IMG/VR virus record: IMGVR_UViG_3300018891_000001
Coordinates: 1-64,000 of that record
Direction: 5' to 3' (one strand)
DNA length: 64,000 nt
DNA from: a virus
Part shown: positions 37,625 through 47,567 of the stretch, in pieces
How positions within the stretch are numbered: the stretch's first letter is position 1
Layout of the letters: each line of letters starts with the position of its first letter
Made by a program: the position numbers and the translations under genes
Notes under the pieces: model-generated
Seen by the model: the letters and a program-made list of their open reading frames with translations, nothing else
Told to the model about the DNA's origin: nothing
Database searches by the model: none

Positions 37625-38848
37625 ATGGCATTATTCAAAGGTATTACTGGCCCTTTAAGAGATACGCCAGACCAAAAATTTAGAACAAACACAAAACTAC
37701 AAGCAGGTACACACGACTCGCCAGGTGAGAAATTTTTAGTGGACCCACGTCTACCACGTTTATTCCGTTATCATTTTGGTGGCGATGGATGGGTAGTTAT
37801 TCCAAAAGGTCGTGTTGTTGCTCCAGCAACTAATGGTGGCAAAAATGACGATGGACGTTTTGAAGACTTTGATTTAGGCGTGCCATACAATGCACTTACT
37901 CTTGCTAACGGTGGCGTTGATGTCACAGAAGTGGGACGTGATGGAAACGAATATGTGCGAACAGCTAACAAACCAATTGGTGTGGCATACGCTAACTTAT
38001 ACGAGCAATTCTTGGATGGTTTTAATGGATTCCAGCCAACAGTTGAAAATGAAATCTATATTGAACTGCCTTACATTCCGAATAAATCAGATGCGTATGA
38101 AATTCACTGGGGTGCTTTCTATGATGTTGATCCAACACGCCCAGTTAAAGCTGGCGATTTTGTAATGCCAGATGAGTACGGATATGTAATTAAAGCAGAC
38201 TTTGAGAAAATCCGTGAGCAAATCGAGAGTGCGACCACATTAGAAGAATTAAAGGCAGCATTAAAAGAAGAATCTCGTATGCGTGAGCAAGTCATTGGAC
38301 AAGTATGGGCTGTTGAGACAAACCTTCCACCGCATGGTTGGTTAAAATGGGTTGGATGGTCGCAAGAAGATATGAAAGAGGATGAATGGAGACTCGCAAC
38401 GGGTGCTCGTACAGAAGATATTGGAGCTCAAGACGGATTCCCTGGATATCCATATGAAAGAACATATCGCAATTGGGATGTACGCTCTAATAAATATTAT
38501 CCACAAGGTATTCCGGGATTAACAAATGGCTCTAATATTGAAGTGCCTTTCACGAATGAAGTAATTGGTCAAATTCAGCCAGGCGCATCTGGTCGTCATG
38601 ACTTCTTCTTGCTGCATACTCCTGCAGTTGAAGGTACGGTAGAAATCTTTGTTGGTGGTCAAAAAATCACTCCAGACTATGTGGATGTCGTATCTGGTCG
38701 TGTGGTATTCAGTTATGACAACACGAACGGTACAACTCCGCTAGATGTTACAGCAACATACAAAGCAACTGGACAAATTCCGGGTGTACCAACTGGTTGG
38801 GACTTCAAAGGTTCTATCGGTGCTGTACGCATCCTGTTACAAAAGTAA
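37625..38848 (+). CDS. Head decoration-like structural protein
   Basis: 407 aa; ATG after AAGGAG. Lies between protease/scaffold and capsid genes, where decoration or auxiliary capsid proteins are normal. Beta-rich N-terminal half (FRYHFGGDGWVVIPKGRVVA), a helical insert near 195-220, and at 320-395 a beta module (VEIFVGGQKITPDYVDVVSG, RVVFSYDN ... VTATYK) shared with several baseplate proteins downstream. Role inferred from position. Confidence 0.6.
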   Translation: MALFKGITGPLRDTPDQKFRTNTKLQAGTHDSPGEKFLVDPRLPRLFRYHFGGDGWVVIPKGRVVAPATNGGKNDDGRFEDFDLGVPYNALTLANGGVDVTEVGRDGNEYVRTANKPIGVAYANLYEQFLDGFNGFQPTVENEIYIELPYIPNKSDAYEIHWGAFYDVDPTRPVKAGDFVMPDEYGYVIKADFEKIREQIESATTLEELKAALKEESRMREQVIGQVWAVETNLPPHGWLKWVGWSQEDMKEDEWRLATGARTEDIGAQDGFPGYPYERTYRNWDVRSNKYYPQGIPGLTNGSNIEVPFTNEVIGQIQPGASGRHDFFLLHTPAVEGTVEIFVGGQKITPDYVDVVSGRVVFSYDNTNGTTPLDVTATYKATGQIPGVPTGWDFKGSIGAVRILLQK

Positions 38849-38866
38849 GAAGGGAGACAAAACAAG

Positions 38867-39952
38867 ATGAGATATATTAATGAACATGAGCTTTCTGAAC
38901 AATCCCTTGACGTTCTAAGACGAATGAAACGTCAATTGGATTTAAGTGAAGACTGGACGCAGATTCCAAAATCTGAATTAGTAACAGTGAAAGAAGCATT
39001 AACTACACAAGATGCATCGATTTTAATTCCTCGTGTAATTACAGGGCTTATGCGTGAAGCAGCAGAGCCTTATTACATCGGTTCTGATTTATTACAAAAA
39101 GTTCGTTTAACAGAAGGTCGCTCTATTGAGTTTCCATCTATCGGTGCAATGCGTGCGCATGACATCGGGGAATCTCAAAGCTACTTAGAAGAAACTGTAG
39201 ACTTCCAACTTCACAGAACACAAGAAGTGAAGGTTGGTAAGTCAGGTATGGTTGTCCGTGTAACAGATGAGATGATCAATGACTCTCAATGGGATGTTAT
39301 TGGTATCTTAGTTCGCAAAGCGGGGGAAGCGATGGCTCGCTTAAAAGAAGAAAAAATCTTCAATAACTTCTCTAAACACGGCCATATTGTCTTTGATAAT
39401 GATATTCGCCAAAAGTATCCAGAAGCAGGCACAACAGGTATGGATATTGAAGGCAACCTTAATAACACAATGTCTACAGAAGACATGATTGACCTGTTTA
39501 TCGCTGTCATGGCAAATGGATACAATCCAACAGATGTGCTCATGCATCCATTAACATGGTCTGTTTTCTTTAAAAATGACATTATGCAATCTTTAACACA
39601 TGCTGCTTTAGGTGGTTCTCAAATCACAAACTTACAAATTACACCGGAGCAAGTGCAAGGACGTATTCCATTCTCTATTAATATTAACTTTACACCATTT
39701 GCGCCGTTTAACTACGAAACAAAGAAATTTGATATGTACGTAGTGGATCGCAATAATATCGGTATCTTACTAGAAAAAGAGCCACTCACAACAGAACAAT
39801 TTGACGATCCAATGCGTGATATCCAAACGATTAAAGTAAAAGAACGTTACGGTATCGGAATCTTAAATGAGGGTAAAGCGGTAGCAACTGCTCGCAACTT
39901 AGCGTTCGAGAAGTCTTACCCGGCTCCGGATCGCATCAAGATTGTATCTTAA
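38867..39952 (+). CDS. Major capsid protein (HK97 fold)
   Basis: 361 aa; ATG after AAGGGAG. Expected features are seen: helical N-arm (residues 1-40), E-loop-like region with charged strands (EETVDFQLHRTQEVKVGKSG), spine helix (WDVIGILVRKAGEAMARLKE), and P/A-domain pieces (MIDLFIAVMANGYNPTDVLM, YVVDRNNIGILLEKEPLTTE). It is followed by its own terminator, fitting very high expression. No covalent cross-link residues can be claimed. Confidence 0.85.
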   Translation: MRYINEHELSEQSLDVLRRMKRQLDLSEDWTQIPKSELVTVKEALTTQDASILIPRVITGLMREAAEPYYIGSDLLQKVRLTEGRSIEFPSIGAMRAHDIGESQSYLEETVDFQLHRTQEVKVGKSGMVVRVTDEMINDSQWDVIGILVRKAGEAMARLKEEKIFNNFSKHGHIVFDNDIRQKYPEAGTTGMDIEGNLNNTMSTEDMIDLFIAVMANGYNPTDVLMHPLTWSVFFKNDIMQSLTHAALGGSQITNLQITPEQVQGRIPFSININFTPFAPFNYETKKFDMYVVDRNNIGILLEKEPLTTEQFDDPMRDIQTIKVKERYGIGILNEGKAVATARNLAFEKSYPAPDRIKIVS

Positions 39953-39970
39953 TAGTTTATTAGAAACGCT

Positions 39971-40006
39971 AAAAGCGGGGGAATGAAGTTTCGTTCGCCC
40001 GCTTTT
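39971..40006 (+). terminator. Intrinsic terminator after the capsid gene
   Basis: AAAAGCGGG (39971-39979) pairs with CCCGCTTTT (39998-40006), with a GAA/TTC inner extension; the TTTT is part of the stem's 3' end. Confidence 0.8.
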
Positions 40007-40032
40007 GTATTAAATCATAAGGAGGAAATAGT

Positions 40033-40578
40033 ATGCCTGAATTAACATTAGGTTTGGCACCAGGAAAGGTAAGTTATTACGATAAGCATACAAATTTGTA
40101 TTTGACGTTAGAAAAGCCAGTACAAAAATTTGTATATCAAGATTATCGTCAATTAGAAGGAATTGCTCATGCATTATTAGCTTCAGTTCCCGCTCTTGTG
40201 CTGTATGAAGGAACATTGCCACAAGAAGCTATTGATACATGGAAGGCTAAATATAATAAAATTTTCTATTCTCCGAAAACACGCAATATTGTTGAAAACG
40301 GTAAAGTGATTGGTACAGTTCCATATGCGGATCCGGTTCGTAATAGTATGGATTACATAGGTCGTCCAATTACATCTAATCGTGCTTTTGACCGTGCTGA
40401 TGAAGCTTCTAATAATGTATCAACAATGGCTGCAGAAGAAGCAGAAGAAGTAAAGGTGCTATCAGACGTTGTTGAGGAAGTGAAGGAAACAGAGCAACTA
40501 GAAAATGAGGAAACAATAGCAGAAGAAAAGAAAACGACTTCACGCAAAAGAGGCGCAAGCAGCAAATCTGAAAAGTAA
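40033..40578 (+). CDS. Structural protein with acidic/basic tail
   Basis: 181 aa; ATG after AAGGAGG. The first 120 residues form a compact domain (LYLTLEKPV, FVYQDYRQLEGIAHALLASV, KAKYNKIFYSPKTRNIV), then an acidic stretch (residues 135-165) and a basic end (KKTTSRKRGASSKSEK). Located right after the capsid gene: head completion or capsid-associated protein is likely. Not a recognised family. Confidence 0.5.
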   Translation: MPELTLGLAPGKVSYYDKHTNLYLTLEKPVQKFVYQDYRQLEGIAHALLASVPALVLYEGTLPQEAIDTWKAKYNKIFYSPKTRNIVENGKVIGTVPYADPVRNSMDYIGRPITSNRAFDRADEASNNVSTMAAEEAEEVKVLSDVVEEVKETEQLENEETIAEEKKTTSRKRGASSKSEK

Positions 40579-40601
40579 ATTAGGGAAAGGCGGTAGGGGT
40601 C

Positions 40602-42716
40602 ATGCCACTGGAATCGCAGTTTTCTGTGCAAGTCACACAGCCTTACCTAAATAATACATTCCCAATTAGATCTAAAGAGCCACATGATGATCGAATTTTT
40701 AAACACATCACATTTCCCGATAACCATGATTCTCTTACACTTCGTTTACGCACCATTAATCGAAACTATATCACAGAATCTAGTGTGTTACAAAAACAAA
40801 TTCGCACCAATATTTCATCTAGTGATTTAGAGAAGGATATTTTTCGAGTTAAAGCCGTGCTGTCTCAATCAGACCACGGCATCCTTGAATCACATTGGGT
40901 GACACAAAAAGAGATAAACGCCCTTTCCGTGTCTACACATAATCAATATCGAATTCGAGGAATTTCCCGTGAAAATTGGAAAAGTGATTGGGTTTATTCA
41001 GAATTAAGAGATGCTGAGAACGATTTAATTATTTATAACATGCTCTATGATATTCTCGATCTCCTGATGAGTGTTCATGATGATCAAATCGATTATGTAA
41101 TGGATTATATTGTTCGTGACACATTCTTGCAGATCATCAAAGAGAATATCCCTCAATTTTCCACTAGTCTAGAGCAGGAGGAATTATTAGAGGCAAATAT
41201 AGAGGAAATCGTTTCTTTCTTGGCTTCACATTTGCAAAATCATCCTAAAGAACAGATGGTTACTGAACTAGGAGAAGCATTTCTTATTTTATCACGAGAG
41301 TTAAAAAAAGAGTTCCAAGAAAGTGTAATGGCATCACCCCTAGAGTTTTCTGATCTATATCGCTCATACCGATTACTCGAGCAATATCAGCACAAGAAGA
41401 ATGATGCCCTGTACCTTCTTGTAGACATCTTTCTTGAAGACCGGTTAGAAAAAATTCTTCAAAATGCCGATATTGAAGTATTATTGCAAAACCAAGAAGA
41501 AATGGGCATTTATTTGAATGGCAAGTATGATTTTAATATTAAAAACGAGTTAATCACATCTATGTACCATGCATCGCCTAACGAGAACTTTGTAACAAGT
41601 CTGAATGATGCAGTACAATTGTTATCAGAACCTATCGTGTACGAACATCTAGTGTATCAAAAGGATGAGTCAGTAGAGAAATTCATGCGTTTAGCACTTC
41701 GAGAGCTTTATGCACCTTTTGCCGCTATCGATATTCGATTGGCTGAACTTGAGCACGCTTTGGAAGACGCATATGGCTTGGATATAATTGGCAATGTCAT
41801 TGAATATGCAACTAAGATAGATGACTATGAGCTTCGAAATTTGCTCTTAAACGATATAATCAGTTCTGTTATCCAAGGAGACTTGGATATGAAGAAAGAT
41901 TATGAAATATGGATTTTGGACCATATGTTGAATTTATTCAAAGATTCAAGAAAAGCTTTATTAATAGAATATCGTTTTCCAGAATTTTTTGAAGTCATCA
42001 TGGATATTGGTGAATCATTTCGGCATACTTATCGAACCACACTAGAACAAACGCATGAATCCATGACAAACGAGATAACGGAATCATCTCGAATACATGC
42101 GACTGCTTGGGGTTCTTTATTAAAGGAATCTTATACAATAGCCTTGCAATCTACACATCAACTTGCAAAAGTAAAAGACATCAAAGATTATCATGAAAAT
42201 ACTCATATAGGACTTCTTGACTATGCTGAAATGTATTGCAAGTGGTTAAAAAAGCAGATAGACGAAAGCTTTATAGCCATGATACGAAATCATGTCAAAC
42301 ATCATCTTACGGATATTGAACAAGATATTCAGGAAGATCTGTTGTCGAATCCGTTGGATATAGCATGGTTGCACGTTATTCAAACGCATTTTTCTATCCA
42401 CGATGAGTCTTTAATATCGCTGAGGGGTTCTGTTGATCAAGAAGTAATCATCTCCAATTGGGAGCAAGATGAGTATAAGTCCATTCTTCCGAAAGAAGTG
42501 TATCACAACTTGTTTAAACACCATCTTCGAGATCCAAATAAATACCGAATCTTAGAGAAAAAACAAACAGAATTATCTCATGAATTGCGTGATGTGTTTA
42601 AAATGGATGGAACAGATATTGTGCAATATGCATTAGGAGATATAACAAAAGATTGGCCTTTAGGAGTCTTTAGACTGGGTACGAATACATTAAAAGGTGA
42701 GGTGTCAAATTTATGA
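40602..42716 (+). CDS. Large helical virion-module protein
   Basis: 704 aa; ATG after AGGGAAAGG. The first 130 residues look beta-like (VQVTQPYLNNTFPIRSKEPH); the rest is mostly helical with acidic repeats (EQEELLEANIEEIVSFLASH). No enzyme motif seen. Stop overlaps the next start (ATGA). Probably a head-tail junction or baseplate component; no family recognised. Confidence 0.5.
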   Translation: MPLESQFSVQVTQPYLNNTFPIRSKEPHDDRIFKHITFPDNHDSLTLRLRTINRNYITESSVLQKQIRTNISSSDLEKDIFRVKAVLSQSDHGILESHWVTQKEINALSVSTHNQYRIRGISRENWKSDWVYSELRDAENDLIIYNMLYDILDLLMSVHDDQIDYVMDYIVRDTFLQIIKENIPQFSTSLEQEELLEANIEEIVSFLASHLQNHPKEQMVTELGEAFLILSRELKKEFQESVMASPLEFSDLYRSYRLLEQYQHKKNDALYLLVDIFLEDRLEKILQNADIEVLLQNQEEMGIYLNGKYDFNIKNELITSMYHASPNENFVTSLNDAVQLLSEPIVYEHLVYQKDESVEKFMRLALRELYAPFAAIDIRLAELEHALEDAYGLDIIGNVIEYATKIDDYELRNLLLNDIISSVIQGDLDMKKDYEIWILDHMLNLFKDSRKALLIEYRFPEFFEVIMDIGESFRHTYRTTLEQTHESMTNEITESSRIHATAWGSLLKESYTIALQSTHQLAKVKDIKDYHENTHIGLLDYAEMYCKWLKKQIDESFIAMIRNHVKHHLTDIEQDIQEDLLSNPLDIAWLHVIQTHFSIHDESLISLRGSVDQEVIISNWEQDEYKSILPKEVYHNLFKHHLRDPNKYRILEKKQTELSHELRDVFKMDGTDIVQYALGDITKDWPLGVFRLGTNTLKGEVSNL

Positions 42717-44854
42717 ATTTAAATGTTATTAATAAGCTTTTATCTGTTTTCCCAGAAGGAGAAAAGAAAGAATCCCTACGTCAAAAACTTCATGCGTTGA
42801 CCATGAAATCTAAGAAGCGAGGTGGAGATGGATTGCAAGATACATTTGAACTTCAACCAAAAGGTCACATTAAAATCGAAGCGATTGATGAACACGGAAA
42901 TGTTGTTGGCGTTTTAGCTGATCAATCCAATCTAGTTGTTCATGGAGCAGAAGAAATTCTCTTACGTGCATTCTCAGGTGATCCTAGCCGTATTCTTTAC
43001 AAAAATCGTGTGGTGAAAGCTGCAAATGGTATAACACCAAAAATCTATATTTCCGAAAGCAAATTGAGTGGATCTCCAATTGTAAGTAATGGAAAAGTGA
43101 TTCATTCGCCAAACGTTCTATGGGAAGTAGTTGATGATAGTTTATTTGATGTGTCTTACGGATATATTCCGAATACCGTTTATATTAAAGAAGAAGCATC
43201 TACAGAACCTGGAAAACGAGCATTTACGATTTCAAATGCACCTGATGTTAATCGTGTTCCTATGAGTGCAGAAATTTATTCAACTTATACAAATTTATTC
43301 ATTGGAATCGGAGAAGGAAAGAATTATTCTGTTCCATTAACGGATTCACGCTTACAGTTTTCGGAAGAATTCACTGTAACAGAGAATCGAGCAGAAGCTA
43401 CTCAAGAAGGAGCAAGTTTAGAAGTAACGGCAAAAATAAGTAATTTTAAAGTGGAGTTAGAAAAATCTAATACAGGTGCACAAGTCGATGTCTACGTGAA
43501 TGGACTTCTCCGTGAAACGATTGAAACATTTGATAGTGAATTATCTGAGCCAGATGTATTCGTGTATGAATTAGAAGGACTCGACCATGAAACGGAGACA
43601 ACCATCCGTTTGGTTCATTCGGGTTCTGATTCTGCTGTTACAACTCCGGTCATGGCAATTACGGGATTTTACTTTGATGCATTGGATAAAAAGATGAATG
43701 GCCTTATTAAAGAGTTTAAAAACTTTGAAACAGAATTTCATACACCAACATCTTTTAATACAACCCCAATGGCTCCGTATACCATCCAACTGCCATATTT
43801 CCCATTAAAACAAGGGACTATTCAAGTGCAGTATGAGGGGACACAATTTACAGAGGTATCCGATGCGACTCAATTAACTGATACATCATTTGCTGTAGAT
43901 TATTTACATGGAACATTAATATTTAATCGTGCGTTAACAGGGGTTATGGTCACATATGCCATTACCGGTGAAATTTATGACGCTGAATTAGTTTCTACGA
44001 TGACTGCAGGGACAGTGGCAGTGCCGACTCAGCAGGAAAAAACAGTAACGGGTGGAGCTGTAAATGGAGTTAAGGATGGGAGTAACCGAGTATTTACACT
44101 AGGACGCACCAATATCAAATCGAATACGGTTGTTGTATATAAGAATAACAATCCTTTACAAGTAGGACCAACAGGAGATATCGAATCTATTGATTATCAA
44201 ACAGGAACCATTGTATTCCATAATGGTAAACAACCTATTTCAAGTGACGCACTAAAAGCAGACTACGTGTACTTTGAAACTGTCACCGTCAATGTGGCTG
44301 TTAATAAGTATCAAACCGCTCATGTAATTAAAGAAGGCACTGTTCGCATCCTTGATCAAAACGGCAATGAGTTACAAAGTGTGAATAATGCTGCTGACTT
44401 TGGAAATGGAAAGTTTATGGTAGATGCCACTAATAAAAAATTGATTCATATTGCCGCAAAAAACGCCCAAGGAGAAAACATTACGAAAGTAGAAGTCATC
44501 TATAAGTCAGATGAAAAACCAGGTGTTCCAACCCATTATACTCGTGCAGTTATTGAAAAACCAAAAACAGCTAACGAATACCCATGGTTTGAGTTAGATA
44601 AGGGTGCTGTTAAATTTGTAGCAGAATTTCCAGAATTAAAGCCGGTTCATAATATTACAATCCGAGAAATGGGATTATTTGATGGACCACGTGTAGAAGA
44701 CAATATTGAAGGGTTCCGCAATTATCCTGTTAAAGCCTTTTCACTTGTTCGAGTGGGTGAAGCTCGTAAAGAATCCAGTACGGGAATTCGTGTAACGTGG
44801 ACTATTACACTCTTAAACTCAGATGGTCAACCATTCCAAGGCGGTAGAAACTAA
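42713..44854 (+). CDS. Baseplate/appendage protein, paralog 1
   Basis: 713 aa. N-terminal KGHIKIEAIDEHGNVV ... SNLVVHGAEEILLRAF, repeated in the next gene as KGHVKLELYNDEGVFY ... KNLVVQSANEIVAHMM. Middle regions carry repeats of a roughly 45-residue beta module (for example VVYKNNNPLQVGPTGDIESI, DYQTGTIVFHNGKQPI). C-terminal REMGLFDGPRV ... STGIRVTWTITLL is also shared with the paralog. Likely a peripheral baseplate or fibre-network protein. Confidence 0.65.
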   Translation: MNLNVINKLLSVFPEGEKKESLRQKLHALTMKSKKRGGDGLQDTFELQPKGHIKIEAIDEHGNVVGVLADQSNLVVHGAEEILLRAFSGDPSRILYKNRVVKAANGITPKIYISESKLSGSPIVSNGKVIHSPNVLWEVVDDSLFDVSYGYIPNTVYIKEEASTEPGKRAFTISNAPDVNRVPMSAEIYSTYTNLFIGIGEGKNYSVPLTDSRLQFSEEFTVTENRAEATQEGASLEVTAKISNFKVELEKSNTGAQVDVYVNGLLRETIETFDSELSEPDVFVYELEGLDHETETTIRLVHSGSDSAVTTPVMAITGFYFDALDKKMNGLIKEFKNFETEFHTPTSFNTTPMAPYTIQLPYFPLKQGTIQVQYEGTQFTEVSDATQLTDTSFAVDYLHGTLIFNRALTGVMVTYAITGEIYDAELVSTMTAGTVAVPTQQEKTVTGGAVNGVKDGSNRVFTLGRTNIKSNTVVVYKNNNPLQVGPTGDIESIDYQTGTIVFHNGKQPISSDALKADYVYFETVTVNVAVNKYQTAHVIKEGTVRILDQNGNELQSVNNAADFGNGKFMVDATNKKLIHIAAKNAQGENITKVEVIYKSDEKPGVPTHYTRAVIEKPKTANEYPWFELDKGAVKFVAEFPELKPVHNITIREMGLFDGPRVEDNIEGFRNYPVKAFSLVRVGEARKESSTGIRVTWTITLLNSDGQPFQGGRN

Positions 44855-44874
44855 TTTAAAGAGGTGAAAGAGGT

Positions 44875-46671
44875 ATGTTGAAAGATGTTTCATCAATGAA
44901 TCCGAAAGGTCATGTGAAATTAGAATTATACAATGATGAAGGCGTGTTTTATACAAAAGAAAAGAAAAACTTAGTTGTTCAATCTGCTAATGAGATTGTA
45001 GCTCATATGATGGCTGATCCAGCGAAAGTACTTCGGATTAATCAAGTGGATAAGGGCGATTCTGCCCTTACCGCTAATTCCAATTCCCTTTATCCGTTTT
45101 CTTTAACGGTGCAACACGAGGTAAAAGGGCGATTAGAGAACAACTGGGGAACAACCAATACCAAAACAGAATTTCAGTTAGAAGAATTGAAAGGTATTAC
45201 AAGCTTAGATGCTGTCACAGTAGGAGACACTCAACTGGTGATTAATGAAGATGTTTTTGTAGTAGATGCAGAGGCTGGAAAAATTCAATTTGCACAAGCA
45301 CCGACGGATAATGTGGTGATTCGATTTCACAAAGTTAAAAATCCGTATATGAAAATGATTGTGGGAACAGAAACGGTTACAGTAAATGGTGTTCCTTGGA
45401 AGCGTGCAACTGTTGCTAATAATGCCCAGAAAAAATACCAAGTGGACTATCGAACAGGAGAAATTTTATTCCAATCTCCGGTAAGTAATGTAGAAGTAAA
45501 ATATGATTACCATATGAATTATTGCTTAGGATTTATGGCTTTAGGTGGAAAGCCAAATAGTTCCCACCCAAATTATCAGCCGGTAGAGTTTGGTCATTCC
45601 AACCGTTTGGATACATTTATGAAAAACGAACTGCCAGGTTCTCGTATGCCGATTATGTATCCAGCTTCTGTGTCTAATGGAGCAACCGAATTAGAACCGG
45701 CAATTCCGACTCAGCCAATTGCGTCTGTACAGAAAACAGCAACCGTTACTATTATAGACACTGGTGACGGTACAACGAAGCAATTGGTTTATGATCTGCC
45801 AAATATACATGATAGTGGTTCGGGTGCAGCTGGACGTACGCTTCTAGAATTAGTGACAGTGAAAAACGTGACATTAAATAATGCAGATATTTTAGCTGGA
45901 ACTAAAATCAAAACCAATACCTTCTCTTCCGTTAAAATTGAGTTTGCTTCCTCTGATGTCAATATCGGTGATAGTGTACAAGTAATTTATCGACTCAAAC
46001 TAGATAATCGTCATTTGACATATCAATTAGGTCAATCACCAGTAGTAAAGCTTATTAGTGTACGCCATATTGATGCCGTTGATAATACAAAGATTCGGGA
46101 ATATAACATCGTTGATAGTGGATTACGTCCAAATCAAGGGGATGTATGGATTTCTAATCCGAATACAGGGCATATCACGTTCAGTGAAAATCCAACGGGT
46201 GGACCACAAGTGCACACACCAGGTCAATTGCAAGTGGAATATATGGTGAATTCGGGTACGGTAGTGAAATTTGTAGCAGACTTCCCTAAAGGAGTACCTG
46301 CACCGGTGCTTGAAGATACGACGAAAGTTGTCAATGTTGTATCTGGACAAACAACGATTACATTGGATTATCCGATTGCTAAGAATGAACAAGGTGTATT
46401 TATCGAACCAGAAGTGATTATTAATGGAACTAAGCTATCGTCTAGTGATTACACAATTTCAGTGGATGGAAAGTCTATTACTCCAAATAGCTTGAGCGCA
46501 GGGCAAACTGTAACCGTGAAACACAAATATGAGAAAACAACTCATGACATTTATCAGGTTGCCATGTTTGATGATAAAGTGGGCGGAAAAATGTTCAATA
46601 TTTCCGGCATTGGGCCTGTAACCAAAGATAAGAATACAGGAATGCGTGTAACATGGTCCGTCACGTTCTAA
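44875..46671 (+). CDS. Baseplate/appendage protein, paralog 2
   Basis: 598 aa; start ATG after AAAGAGGTG. Shares N-terminal (KGHVKLELYNDEG), beta-module (KYQVDYRTGEILFQSPVSNV) and C-terminal (YQVAMFDDKVGG ... TGMRVTWSVTF) blocks with the preceding gene; a tandem duplication. Beta-rich, no enzymatic motif. The conserved C-terminal block is probably where it docks to the baseplate. Confidence 0.65.
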   Translation: MLKDVSSMNPKGHVKLELYNDEGVFYTKEKKNLVVQSANEIVAHMMADPAKVLRINQVDKGDSALTANSNSLYPFSLTVQHEVKGRLENNWGTTNTKTEFQLEELKGITSLDAVTVGDTQLVINEDVFVVDAEAGKIQFAQAPTDNVVIRFHKVKNPYMKMIVGTETVTVNGVPWKRATVANNAQKKYQVDYRTGEILFQSPVSNVEVKYDYHMNYCLGFMALGGKPNSSHPNYQPVEFGHSNRLDTFMKNELPGSRMPIMYPASVSNGATELEPAIPTQPIASVQKTATVTIIDTGDGTTKQLVYDLPNIHDSGSGAAGRTLLELVTVKNVTLNNADILAGTKIKTNTFSSVKIEFASSDVNIGDSVQVIYRLKLDNRHLTYQLGQSPVVKLISVRHIDAVDNTKIREYNIVDSGLRPNQGDVWISNPNTGHITFSENPTGGPQVHTPGQLQVEYMVNSGTVVKFVADFPKGVPAPVLEDTTKVVNVVSGQTTITLDYPIAKNEQGVFIEPEVIINGTKLSSSDYTISVDGKSITPNSLSAGQTVTVKHKYEKTTHDIYQVAMFDDKVGGKMFNISGIGPVTKDKNTGMRVTWSVTF

Positions 46672-46687
46672 TAAGGAGGTCATGTTT

Positions 46688-47212
46688 ATGACAACTCCCC
46701 TTTATTCTGCAGACTATATGAAACGAATTGCCTTTTTAGATGGACAAATTCTTCATGATTTCCATTTAAATATTATGCAAAAAAACATCGCCGAGGCGAT
46801 TAAAGCAAAAACGACACGAGAAAAATATGATTTTTATCTTCTCGTGTCCCCTTACAATATGTACTTTCATGAACCGTTTATCAATACAAGTGAACGTGAT
46901 CCGGCTAGTACTGCACAGTTAAATTCATTAAGTTTTTCTATTAATTCCGGATCATGGGAAACAACACTACTAGAGCTTCCTAAGGCAACAAATGAAATTT
47001 ACTTAATTTCTAACTTTGAAGATTATCCATCAAAAGGGGCAACAGTGCATTTTTACTACAGAACTGCTATCGGGAATCAATGGATTCCCATCCAGCCAGA
47101 TCGCCCAATTTATTTATCGGTTCCTAGCCGATATTTTCAAATCAAAGTAGAGTGTTTATATACAGGTACTATTCGTCCGGTCGTTTATGATTTTGCTTTT
47201 ATGTGGAAATAG
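46688..47212 (+). CDS. Tail/baseplate protein with helical N-terminus
   Basis: 174 aa from the second ATG at 46688 (TAAGGAGG). The start YMKRIAFLDGQILHDFHLNI resembles the opening of phage fibre-anchoring proteins with an LxDGQxLxDxxxN pattern; then a beta domain (TVHFYYRTAIGNQWIPIQPD). Function assigned from context only. Confidence 0.5.
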   Translation: MTTPLYSADYMKRIAFLDGQILHDFHLNIMQKNIAEAIKAKTTREKYDFYLLVSPYNMYFHEPFINTSERDPASTAQLNSLSFSINSGSWETTLLELPKATNEIYLISNFEDYPSKGATVHFYYRTAIGNQWIPIQPDRPIYLSVPSRYFQIKVECLYTGTIRPVVYDFAFMWK

Positions 47213-47224
47213 GAGGGATAATCA

Positions 47225-47551
47225 ATGGCATATGTGCGCCAACATCCTGATTATCCAAGATTCCGGATGAAAGTCGGGTCGATGCCTGACTTCTCCGGTT
47301 CTAGATATGCAGATCAGGAGATTCCAATGGGTACAATGAATGGGGTGAATCGGGTTTTTAGGCTTGCTCACCTGCCTATTCGATTGAGTGAACGCATTTA
47401 TAAAGATGGAATGATGATGGCCCGTGCTTCGAATCAAGCCATCACAGATGGAGATTATTATATAGACTATGAAACTGGTGAGATTATCTTTTCCGTAAAT
47501 CAAACACCTCAGCCTAAATCAGTGATTCGAGTAAGTTACAAATATATGTGA
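47225..47551 (+). CDS. Small beta-module structural protein
   Basis: 108 aa; ATG after AGGAGGG. One full copy of the shared module: RIYKDGMMMARAS ... DYYIDYETGEIIFSVNQTPQ, ending VIRVSYKYM. An N-terminal strap (YVRQHPDYPRFRMKVGSMPD) may link to neighbours. Stand-alone module between larger baseplate genes. Confidence 0.55.
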   Translation: MAYVRQHPDYPRFRMKVGSMPDFSGSRYADQEIPMGTMNGVNRVFRLAHLPIRLSERIYKDGMMMARASNQAITDGDYYIDYETGEIIFSVNQTPQPKSVIRVSYKYM

Positions 47552-47567
47552 AAGTGATGTGGAGTCG